64,000 nt of DNA, taken from contig NC_088917.1 of NCBI RefSeq assembly GCF_963576675.1, positions 12,180,001 to 12,244,000 of the forward strand, in the 5' to 3' direction. This document shows, piece after piece, positions 1 through 10,500 of the stretch. A program made the position numbers and the translations under genes. Below the pieces are notes generated by a model that was not told the DNA's origin, ran no database searches, and saw only the letters and a list, made by a program, of their open reading frames with translations. Position 1 is the stretch's first letter. The number at the start of each line of letters is the position of its first letter. The DNA is from Euphorbia lathyris. Taxonomy: Eukaryota; Streptophyta; Magnoliopsida; Malpighiales; Euphorbiaceae.

Positions 1-25
1 AATCCCAGCTATGAATGTACTCCAG

Positions 26-1741
26 GGATTTGCTAGCGGAAGCCTCGATGAAGATGCAGCATCAGTGAGGTTGTTTGCAGCGCGTGGAATGGAGCTTCTT
101 GTTGCTCAGTCGTACAGCAAAAATTTGGGTCTATATGCAGAAAGGATTGGGGCAATTAATGTTGTCTGCTCATCAGCAGATGCCGCGGCAAGGTGCATTA
201 GAAGTCCGAAATTTTGTGATAGTTCACTTCTCGGTTGAGTTTTAGATAGCATTCCCATTCTTTATTGTACCCACTTCAAGTATTTTTCTCGAATTTTCAG
301 GGTGAAGAGCCAACTGAAGAGGATTGCACGCCCAATGTACTCGAACCCTCCTGTTCACGGGGCTAGAATCGTCGCCAATGTTGTCGGTGATTCAACTCTC
401 TTCGATGAATGGAAAGCGGAGATGGAAATGATGGCTGGAAGGATAAAAGGTGTGAGGCAAAAATTGTATGATTGCCTCTCAACAAAAGATAAAAGCGGAA
501 AGGACTGGTCTTTTGTATTGAAACAGATTGGCATGTTCTCATTCACTGGCTTGAACAAAACTCAGGTAATTGCCCTGGATTTTTGCACTTACTTAGTAAA
601 AATGCATTGATGGTCACTGAAATTTGGGGTATTTTTCACAAATATCAATGAAGTTCATTTTCTTTCAATAAAATTACCGAACACGTCTTAGTTCTATAGC
701 TGACATGGCAAAAACGAGCCATCCTAAGCCACAATTTTTTTTCTTTAAAAAAGAGAGATAAGGTACAGTAGAGGCCCTTGTACTTGGTCAAATAATTTGA
801 TTCACGTCCTAAACTTTGGAAATGTCTCATTAGCTCCTCTGAACTTGTTTAAACTGACATGTTGGCCCTTTAAACTTGCTTAAAGTGGCATGTTGGCCCC
901 CTAAACTTGTTGAAAGTGTTCTATTAGCTCCTTGAACTTGATAAGTGCTTCAACTTCTCCCAATGTCGACTTTGCTCTGCCATGTAGGACTTAGAGTTAA
1001 TCATGTCACTTTAATCAACTTCAAGAGGCTACTTGGTCGTTTTCAAAGTTTTGGAGGGCAATCTACTTTTATGGCTAACTTGGAGGGGCTAGGGATTTAT
1101 AAAAAGGGGCGGCCCGGTGCATTACGCGTCCCCGCTAAGCGAGGGTCCGGGGAGGGGTCCCACCACAAGGGTGTACTGGGGCAAGCCTTCCCTTGCCAAT
1201 TTTTTGGCAAGAGGCCGCTCCTAAGACTCGAAGCCGTGACCTTCGGTCACACGACAACAACGTTTTACTGTTGCGCCAAGGCTCGCCCTCGGGCTAGGGA
1301 TTTATAGCCTTTAAAAAAATCACATCCTTGTCCGACCTAGCACTTAGTTGGCATTATATAATGAACCGTCTTTCGTGTCACGTCAACAGTTCCAAGAATT
1401 GGCTGGAATGATTTTATTGAAATCAAATGTGAAATTCAGTGAAAGAAAATGAAGTTCAGTAACTTTTGTGAAACAGACCCGAACCTTAGTTACCGTTTAT
1501 GTATTTTACTCCCTAACTTTTATTCTATTTCTATGTGCTTATACATAAGTTTTCTAATAAGTTACATGCATATATACATATATATATATATATTTGGGGG
1601 TTTGTACAGAGTGAAAGTATGAGCAACAAGTGGCATATATACATGACAAAGGATGGAAGGATTTCGCTGGCCGGATTATCTTTAGCAAAATGTGAATACC
1701 TTGCAGATGCTATCATTGATTCATATCACAATGTCAGCTGA
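26..1741 (+). CDS. ASP5: Aspartate aminotransferase, chloroplast-type, 3' three exons (partial)
   Basis: The gene runs off the left edge. Exons read 26-192, 301-565 and 1610-1741, with GT-AG introns 193-300 and 566-1609, giving 187 codons plus a TGA stop at 1739-1741. An acceptor (CAG at 23-25) fits the first exon, which opens with [10 protein letters not shown], a block that follows the AYQ motif of the family. The PLP-binding lysine is in AQSYSKN (codon 119-121). [20 protein letters not shown] and DGRISLAGL (substrate-carboxylate arginine) follow, and the C-terminus ends SYHNVS as in Arabidopsis ASP5. The enzyme interconverts aspartate + 2-oxoglutarate with oxaloacetate + glutamate as a dimer. 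Chloroplast location is inferred from the C-terminus, because the transit peptide is outside the window. The long second intron holds a TIR element and an Au SINE. No frame break is seen. Confidence 0.95.
635..1473. mobile_element. TIR element in aminotransferase intron 2 (family copy 1)
   Basis: The ends are inverted: TTCACAAA...TTCATTTTCTTTCA on the left and its complement (TGAAAGAAAATGAA...TTTGTGAA) on the right. The interior carries short reiterated segments of the type AACTTGCTTAAAGTGGCATG at 780-960 and an Au SINE at 1102-1290. A relative at 3944-4508 shares the ends and an inner stretch (CTTAGTTGG...AACCGTCTTT). It codes for nothing. Superfamily is uncertain because no clean target duplication was found. 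Confidence 0.6.
1102..1290 (-). mobile_element. Au SINE, full length, with 16-bp target duplications
   Basis: On the minus strand it begins GAGGGCGAGCCTTGGCGCAA (pol III A box region), has a B-box-like segment and CTCTTGCC, and ends CGGGCCGCCCC followed by a T run, which matches the tRNA-derived Au SINE family of plants. GGGCTAGGGATTTATA flanks it exactly at 1086-1101 and 1291-1306, marking a real retroposition event. It sits in intron 2 of the aminotransferase, in antisense orientation. Confidence 0.93.
1570..1594. repeat. TA-rich microsatellite upstream of the exon 3 acceptor
   Basis: An alternating TA/CATA tract just upstream of the last aminotransferase acceptor (AG at 1608-1609). It may act as part of a U/A-rich intron end. 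No other content. Confidence 0.7.
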
Positions 1742-1857
1742 ATTGATTGATAATTGCCATATAAACTACAATATTAGAAACAAAATCAATGAGAAGTTTT
1801 GTTTACTTCAAATGTTAATGATAGACATGATGAGTTCATATGATTTCTAACTTTTGT

Positions 1858-1863
1858 AATAAA
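1858..1863 (+). promoter_or_regulatory. Candidate poly(A) signal of the aminotransferase
   Basis: An AATAAA hexamer lies about 117 nt after the aminotransferase stop codon. Position and sequence fit a plant near-upstream poly(A) element. No transcript evidence is available. Confidence 0.4.
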
Positions 1864-2319
1864 ATTACAGTCAGACTCAGTTCTGTAAGAAATTCTGTAA
1901 CTAAACTGTTTTTTTATACTGCTTTTACTGTCTTGTCTGATCTCTTTTATCATTTAGATTGTTGAATTGGAGTTTCTCTTGCTTTGGCCTAATTTTGTGT
2001 GACTGTTCCTATTATTCTTAGGCTGTGTTGCACAGAAATTTCTCGTCAATAGTATTTTCGTGTGTTTCACTTTCGTTTCTGTTTCCTAGCTATGTTTCTA
2101 TTTAGAAATAATGTTTTCTGGTGTCGGTTTTTGTGCAACATAGATCTGAGGATAATCCAAGAGTAAGGCTTGGTTAAAAAAGTTTCCTATTATAATGTTA
2201 ATTTTAACTTTGTTAGAGGGTGTATGAAACTAGTGTTCAAAATATCCGTTTCAAATGTAAAGAATCTGGTGATTGAATCACAGTGTTTCCTTTCCTTTAG
2301 CCTCTAATTAATGTCCTAA

Positions 2320-2486
2320 TTTATAAATTTTAGACCTCAATTCATAAATTCTAAAAAATATATTTTAGACCCTTAATTTATAAAACATAGTTCTTAAAAT
2401 ATATGAAAATGATTTTTTCAGTTTGACATTGCTATTTGATATAGTTATAAATAATTTTATAAATCTGAATTTCTGTGTAAGTTTCC
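2320..2486. repeat. Degenerate fragment of the 2599-3112 foldback family
   Basis: TTTATAAATTTTAGACC...GAATTTCTGTGTAAG follows the same order as the right half of the copy at 32868-33165. It lacks the opposite arm. The rest of 1864-2598 is AT-rich with no gene seen. Confidence 0.55.
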
Positions 2487-2598
2487 TTCTAAATCTAACA
2501 AATTTTAGGAATTAGATCTGTAATATTTTACAAATTTTAAGATTTGGGTTGAAATTGAGGGCCCAAAGGCAAATAATGTAAATTTTTAAAGGGTGAAA

Positions 2599-3112
2599 GG
2601 GAAAATGACACAGAAATTCATCTTTTAACAATTATTTATAACTATATATCAAGTCATAATTTTGGATTATGTTAAACTAGTAAAATCAGTATTTTTAATA
2701 TATTTTAAGGATTAAAATTTATAAATTAGAAGTCCAGAATATATTTTCTACGATTTATGATTTATGAATTGGAGTCTAAAATTTTTAAACTATAGTGTAA
2801 AATCATAATATATAGAGAATAATAACATATTAAGAATTAAGTTTGGTGATATGACTTTGTTGTAATTTTGTACTTAATTATGATATTCATGTATTTGACC
2901 CGTACATAAAACTCATAAGTAGAATATTTACAATTACTTTATACTGTAAAAAGAAATTATTCCTTTGTCAAATTTATCAGTTTTTTATACACCCGTACTT
3001 CACTTCTCTTTTTTCAAAATTACTGATTTTACTAGTTTGACATAATCCAAAATTATGACTTGACATAGTTGTAAATAGTTCTTAAAAAGATGAATTTCTG
3101 TGTAATTTTTCC
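2599..3112. mobile_element. Foldback MITE with about 95-bp terminal inverted repeats
   Basis: The left arm (GGAAAATGACACAGAAATTC through TAGTAAAATCAG) is repeated as an inverted copy at about 3020-3112, roughly 90% identical by eye. The interior is AT-rich and non-coding. A partial copy in the opposite orientation lies at 32868-33165, sharing TTTGACCC, the TCATAATTAAGTACAAAATT stretch and one arm. Confidence 0.75.
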
Positions 3113-3943
3113 AAGAGTCTGTCTGCTTTATAATTGTTCGTGGGTCAGGTTGAGGCCTCACGTGCTTATACTAAAAACATTCAGCTCACGGAGTTCATGT
3201 TGGGCTTGGGTTTGAATAATCAAATTCGCAGCCCAGTTCATAGAAATCCACTTATTTATTTTCAAATTATGTTATATAAAATATATTTATAATATAATAT
3301 CTTAATTTTAGATATAATCTTTTTATATAAATTAATATTAATAGTTCGTGTTCTATTGTTAAAAAATTTCAACCCCAATACAAAAATAACCATTTTTCAA
3401 GTCCAGTGCACTGGACATGAGCTGGACAGGTATCAGAGTCTGTGAATAAAGTTTACTAGCCCTTATATTTTTGGAATGAGATGTGAGTTTCATATGGTTG
3501 ATAGAATTTAAAAATATAAATTAGTATTAAAACTGCTAAATTACTCTAATAAAATTAGTATTTTGATTTTTCTAAAAAAGTTAATGTTGATAAATTTTAA
3601 TTATTAAAATACTTAAATATTATAAGATATTACTATATATACATACTCAATTACATAAAAAAAAATGTAAATTATAAAATAAGAGGCAATTTTATGCAAA
3701 TTAAACAATACTCTTTAAAATACTCCAATTACTTCTTCAAAAAAAAATAAAAAATACTCCAACTAGAAAGATTAATATTAATGATTCTTTTACAAATGTG
3801 AACAAAATTCAAGTACACTTGAGTCCATCCCCTCAGCCCAAATGGCCATAAAATACACAAGAAAACTAAATATGCACATGAACAAGATTAGTGGTATGGA
3901 TCAATACCTTATCTAATAAAAGAAAAAAATATATATGGATAAA
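3113..3943. other. AT-rich intergenic DNA between the two host genes
   Basis: No coding region recognised. The only distinct feature is a perfect 16-bp palindrome, GTCCAGTGCACTGGAC, at 3401-3416. The rest is A/T runs. Confidence 0.5.
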
Positions 3944-4508
3944 TTGCATCGAATGTCACTGAATATTATTTTCTTTCAATAAAATCACTGAACTTGATGA
4001 TTGATCTCAGTCCAAGTCATTCCGTCTATTTGGATATAAAACGCATTGAAACGTAAACGTAACACAAAAGACAGTTAATTATATACCAATTAAGTGCCAC
4101 GTCGATCTTTCAAAACATTTTTGTAGCTTAGAATGCTACACTTGACACACATATGATGTCAGCTATAAGAATCAGACATGTCCGACATGGCGCTTAGTTG
4201 GTATCATCAATGGTGGCGGAGACAGCCCAGTGCTTGGGGCCAGAACCTCAGTAGGGTCATGCCTCCCCCAAAATTAGCCCCTTTCTACTCTTCTACCTTT
4301 TCCCACTTTTTTCATCCGTCCCTCTCTACCACCCGACAACATGACTAAAATTACCCTTCTAATCTTAAATCCCGACTCCGCCACCAGGTATCAACCGTCT
4401 TTTGTGCTACAACTACATTCCAATGAGTTTTTGTACCTAAATTAGAACGACTTCATTGAAATCAAGTTATATTACCGAAAGAAAATGAAATTCAATAACT
4501 TTTTGTAT
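3944..4508. mobile_element. TIR element abutting the receptor kinase stop codon (family copy 2)
   Basis: Ends are inverted: TGTCACTGAATATTATTTTC on the left, and GAAAGAAAATGAAATTCAA then TAACTTTTTGTATTA on the right. It is a relative of 635-1473. Its right end is about 8 bp from the kinase TGA (complement of 4516-4518), so the kinase 3' UTR and perhaps its poly(A) site must lie in the element. A second, smaller element is nested inside (4211-4386). Confidence 0.65.
4211..4386. mobile_element. Small nested MITE with TGGTGGCGGAG ends
   Basis: TGGTGGCGGAG at the left pairs with CTCCGCCACCA at the right. The flanks GGTATCATCAA and GGTATCAA look like an imperfect target duplication. It lies inside the 3944-4508 element, so it inserted later. 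It is richer in C than its host and contains no ORF. Confidence 0.7.
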
Positions 4509-4515
4509 TAACTAT

Positions 4516-7500
4516 TCAGAGACTCCCGGCAGGAAGTGCAGTCTGCGGTGTAATTCTTAATGTTCCTCCGAGCTCAAAAGGAACAAGCGGAATGAGAGAA
4601 TGCACAACATCTGTTATCAATGGACGATACGACGGTTCTGGCTGCACACACAGCACAGCTACTGCTGCAACCTGCACAGATTTTGAATGTTCCATCAGCA
4701 AATTTCCAAATTTCACTGCGGACTTTCATCGAACAGCATATGAGCAATCAAAATAAACCCCCAACTATATGGATTCCTCTTTCTCTTTCCTAAATTCCAG
4801 CCTCAGTGCTCAATATCTCTGCGGACTTTCATCGAACAGTATATGAGCAATCAAAATAAATCTCCGGACACAACTATATGGATTCCTCGTTTCTAATTTC
4901 CAATCTCACTGATCAATTTTAGCATTAGGTTATCGAAAATTAGAAAAAACTCGTTTGACTGGTATTTAACTATTACCTCACATCTTCCGAATATAAATTA
5001 TGTTTCAGATGTTTAGTCTATTGATAAAATTACAAAAATTATGTTAAAATTCTAAAAACTAAATCTGCTACACATAAGTTAATAAAACAAAAATATTTGT
5101 CAAACAGTATAAAATATTTATTGTGTTATTAATATAATTACAAAAAATGTATAAAACTGCTTTAATTTATCGACAAAGTTATTTGGAAGTTCGATGTGGG
5201 TAAATAATAGTCAAACAAGTCTTTTCAAATTTTTGATAGCGTAGAACTAAAATTGATCTCGATTGAAAACGTTAAGTTAAATTTGCGTCATTTCATAAGT
5301 TAAGGCTAAATAAGCACTTTGTGTTAGGAATTTGGCTCTTATCCCCAAACAAATTAATGGCTAAGTTTCACGAAAATTCTTTTTCAATAGCGTTTTTGCA
5401 TTTCATATCCATCTGGCTATCATTTATTTTAGAAATAACACGTTTATTTTAGAAATAACAGTTTCCGTGCCCGTTTCCTTTAGGTGAAATATAAAATCAA
5501 TGGAATTCAATTAAAAAAGACAAATGGAAAGAAATAGAGTGAAGTGATGAATTAGGAAGAGTTTTAGGTGTTTGGTTAATGATCTCTTGTTTGCCTTTTA
5601 CACCTAAAAAGTAACCTAAAAACAGCTTTTTCCAACAGCAAACCGTAACAGCAAACAACAAATAGTAAGTAAAATAAACAGACACTTATTGTTGGGCAAA
5701 AACAAACCTGGAAAAGGTACTTGTCATTTACAGCATCTTTTATGACAGGATCCACAATGTTTGGAAGTGAAGTTCTGTTTGTAAGCTGAGGCATGGCCTG
5801 CACATTTTAAATATAAGCTATAATATTCAACACCATCCATTTTTTGAATCTCAAAGAAAGTTCTAGAAGATGTATACCCAAGTCACTATTGATTGGCAAT
5901 GAGCTGCTGATAATTTTTCCACAGGCTTTCTTCCTAATAGAAGCTCCAAAAGCACTACTCCAAATGCATACACATCACTCTTTTCTGTTAACTCCCCTGA
6001 AAATTCAAAATAAAAACTATAATTTTAGATAATAATAAAAACTATTCTTCGATTATCAGTTTAAACTTTTAGTTCAATGAGTTATTTAATATGGTATCAG
6101 AACCTACTTAGACTAAGTAGAATCAGATTCGAATCCTGGCATTTCCATTTGTTGATTAATATTCGACACATAGTAAAACCTTTCGAGCCCAATAGGCATT
6201 TGTGTGAGGATGTGTCAGATAATAATAATAATAAAAACTATTGTTGATTCAAATGATTTTTCGACAATTGGCAAGTTAGGATAATTTAAGACATTATTAA
6301 AAAAGACACAAATATTTTATTCATATATTCTAAACCAGTTGTATATCAATTAGTGTGCGGAATACATGATAAGAAACTAGATAAGATGGGATCCACGTGT
6401 ATATACGTATCTTTGATCAGTCGTAATATGGCACATAGGTACAATAGAATAACCGAATTTATGACTCAGGCGAGAGTTTTTATATCTGAATTTCAGGTAA
6501 AATTACATCAATGGTACTTAAATTTTATTCTAGTTCACACTTTGGTACCTAGATCACATTTTGTTCAAAAATATATTTAAAGTAACGATGACAGGACAAC
6601 TTAATATATTTTACCGGTCAATGCGAGTTTCACGAGTTAATTACATCATTGGCACCTGAACTTTACCATGAATCACACCTTGGTACCTGGATTATATTTT
6701 ATCTTAAAAATATACCTCAAGTAAAGGTGACTGAACAATTTAATACATTTGAATCGGTTAGTGACTGGTTAACGTGAGTTTTACCATTTTGAACTAAACA
6801 TTCGGACTCACTCTACACTCAATTAACATAAAATTACAATACTACCATTTAACATATATGAAATTTTATGTTAATGGAGTATACGATGGGTCTCAATTTT
6901 TAATTTAAAATGGTCAAACTCGCATTGACCGATCACTGATCGGTCAAATATACTAAAATGTTGAGTTATCTTCACTTAAAGGTGTATCTTTTGGACAAAA
7001 TGAAATCTAAGTACCCAAGTGTGAATTAGGGTAAGTTCAAATACCAATGGTGTAATTTACTAGTCAAACTCGCATTGACCGGTAACATATATTAAATTAT
7101 CCGGTCATCGCTACTCTATGTATATTTTTGAGACAAAATGTAATTTAGGTATCAAAATGTGAACTAGGTAAAGTTCAGATACCATTATTGGTGTAATTTA
7201 CTCCTGAAATTTACCCAACTTGCTCATTTTAGACCATCAATAGTATTATATTATTTATAATATTAGGGGTAAAATTTGATATTAATTGATAGATATTTAT
7301 TTATTTATTTTGGTACTTATCCTATATAAATAAATTTTTTCTTTTGAGGGAATCCTATATAAATAATTAAATTTCAGAATCCAAATGAGATCATTTTTAG
7401 TTGTTTGGCATATTATATATGGTTGTGAAGCTAAATAAGAAAATGACAGCACATGTGGATTGCTGGGAATCTCTGACCATATACTAATTATAAAATTATC

Positions 7501-10500
7501 AAATATCAACATCAGTCACATAATATAATCTGAATTGGTCAACAATAATTTTAAAAAATTAATAATTTGATAATATCTAACTTTTTTATTGAACCCACTA
7601 GTAGTCCTCATATTAGCAAATATAAAATTTCTAAATTTTATTTCTGTCAACAATTTAATTCATCCTATTAAAAAAACCATCTAAAATTCTACTATGTAAA
7701 AAGTTAAAGATTAATAAATTATTACCTTAAAGAAAGAGACAAGGGCAAATTTATCTTTAAGATTAAATTGAGATAAAATTTCTGCTATAAGGAAAAATTA
7801 AACTATTTTTTATAGGCTTAATATATTGAAAATAACACAATAATAGATCATGTGGTTTGGTCGATTTGCAAACACAGTAGTCATGATTTAAAATTTTATG
7901 AACAAGGATGTTGTTCTTTGTGAAGTTTATAAACTTAGTCATTCCATCAAAAATTGTGTCAAAACTTTACAAATTAACTAAATTACAAGTATTATTCGAC
8001 TGCAAATTTCACAAGCACAAGATCCGTGTTTGCAAACTTTTAAAACACGAGAACTGTCTTTACAAAATCGGTTCCACAAAATTTATATTTATACTTTTCT
8101 CTAATATATTTTTAGCTCCTTATACTAATCCAGAAAAGTCAACTATCCTTTTATACTTTGAAAACATCTTATTTATCCCTGAACTTACTTAAAATGACCC
8201 CTTCCCTTAGTCGACTAAGGGACGGAAATTTTAGACAAGTTGAAATACATATTAGTTTACCCAAGTTTAGAAGTCAATATATCACTGTAAGCAAGTTCAA
8301 AAAGCCAATAGGTCATTCGTTGATTTTTTTTTTTTAGACAAATAGCAAGGATTAGAGGGCGAGCTTTGACGCAACGGTAAACTTTGCTGTCGTGTGACTG
8401 AGAGGCCACGGGTTCGAGTTTTAGGAGCGGCCTCTTGTCAAAAAAAAAAATTGGCAGGGAAGGCTTGCCCCCAATACATCCTTGTGGTGGGACCCCTCCC
8501 CGGACCCTCGCTTAAGCGGGGACGCCTAGTGCACCGGGCCGCTTTTTTTTTAAGACAAATAGCAAGGATTAGGCCTAGTTTACAGAATGAGGACAAAAAT
8601 AACCCTTATCCCCAAGTTATATTAATGGAAATGCAATTTGGCAAAAAGGGTATTTAGGGAAATGAAATGACAAAGTAGAATTTGCATACCATCTAACATA
8701 TACTCTGGGGCAACATAACCTACAGTGCCTGAGAGTTTGAGTTTGTTCCTGTTATAGCTGCAATCTGCTACAGCAAGTCCGAAATCTGATAACTGAAACC
8801 GGGCAAATATTAATAAGAAAATGACTAAATTGTCCTTTTTTTAGCAGAAAGCAAAGCATATGATAAATAATAAATAGAATAGTCTTTTTTGTTTTACCTT
8901 AGCATTGAAGTTGGAATCCAAAAGAATATTAGATGATTTCAGATCTCTATGTATCACTGGTGGCTTGCAGAATTCATGAAGATATTCTAATCCCCTAGTC
9001 AAACAATTTGGCATAAATAAATACTATAAGATTCAAATTCATATTTTGAAACGTGTATTACTTTAAATAAATTTAGGAGGAAATATGGCATTTTAAGCAA
9101 GTTCAGGAGGCTAATAAGTTACTTTAATCAAGTTCAGGGAGCTAACTGATCACTTTAAGCAACTTCAGAGGGGCGATAAGCGGCCAACTTAAAAAAGTTC
9201 AAGGAATTAATAGGTCTTTTCAAAGTAAAGTGGGAAATCGGCGTTTCAGCCAATTTTAAAGTTGTAATCGAGCCGAGCCAAGCTTTGACCTACTCATGCT
9301 CGGCTCTTGTCAGAAAATTGACGACCTCGAGCTCAACATCCTATATGTGAGCTGCTCGCGAGATTGTTCACGAGCTAGACTCGCGAGCAAGTTGTTAATT
9401 TTGTTCATAAGCTTCGTTTGCGAACAACTCAACAATTATCATTTGCAATTTCTTTAAAACAAAACTACATAATTTTGAAACCTATAAAAATAAAATTTAC
9501 AAAACTATTATTAATAAAATACTCGAACTAAGCTTATTCATGAACATGCTCATGAACATTATAATCGAACTTCTTTCATGAACCTATACCCGAGTCTCCT
9601 CGCGAGCTTTCAAGTCGAGTTTCGTCGTGCTCAAACTCAGTTTGTTTATAAATCAAGTCAAACACGTATTCAACGAGTGGCTCGGCTCATTTACAACCCT
9701 AACCAATTTGGAGGGGATATGAATCTATTAGGCCTTTTTTACCCTTTTACTTGGCAAAATTTTGACATCTAACTTCTAAAGTTAAATTTTCTAACAGTTC
9801 AATCCTTTTACTTTGAATATTGAAATTTAACACAGCCTGCTAAATGGGGCAAGAGTTATGTGATCAGAGGCGGAACCAGAACAAAATCTTTTAAATAGTA
9901 AAAGAGACGGAGACGGGGCTGAAGCCCCGTCATTGATGGAATCTCGGGGTTATCCGCAGGGTAGGAAATCGACGGATCCTTCATGACCCTCTTAGATCCG
10001 TCTCTGTATATGATGTACTCTTAGTGCAAATGAGGAGTTGAATTTCAACGAAAATCGAAGTTTAAGGGCTAAATGTCAATTTTTATATAAAACAAGGACC
10101 AAAGATATTGTTTTGCACAAAACTAGAAATTGAAGAATGTTAGAATCTTGAGAGAGTAACTCACTTTGCTATGTCAAGAGCAATCTTTAACCTCATATGC
10201 CAAGTTAATGAAGATCCCCGAGAAGGTCCTATAACATAAACACAAAATGTTAGCAAGTCCTTACATATGTCCAGAAAAACCGAATGATCCTCCAACTTTG
10301 AAAACAATCAATTAACTCCTTCCAACTTGTTTAAAATGACACGATTAAACTTATGTGGACAAATTGAAGCACGCGTCAGTTTAAACAAAGTGAAAATAGG
10401 TGGCTTTAAGTAAACTCGAGATTAATAGATAACTTTAAGCAAATTTAAGGAGTTAATCGATTGTTTTCAAAGTTCGGAGGCAATCTAATTTTATGACAAG

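Noticed and set aside
11..25. ATG at position 11 as start of the aminotransferase frame
   Set aside because: The codons before GFASGSL do not match the family, and an acceptor AG at 24-25 explains the exon start. This is intron sequence.
6110..6130. ATGGTATCAGAACC as a copia primer-binding site in kinase intron 7
   Set aside because: No LTR ends or polyprotein are near. The phrase belongs to a dispersed SINE-like unit also present at 11878-12180.
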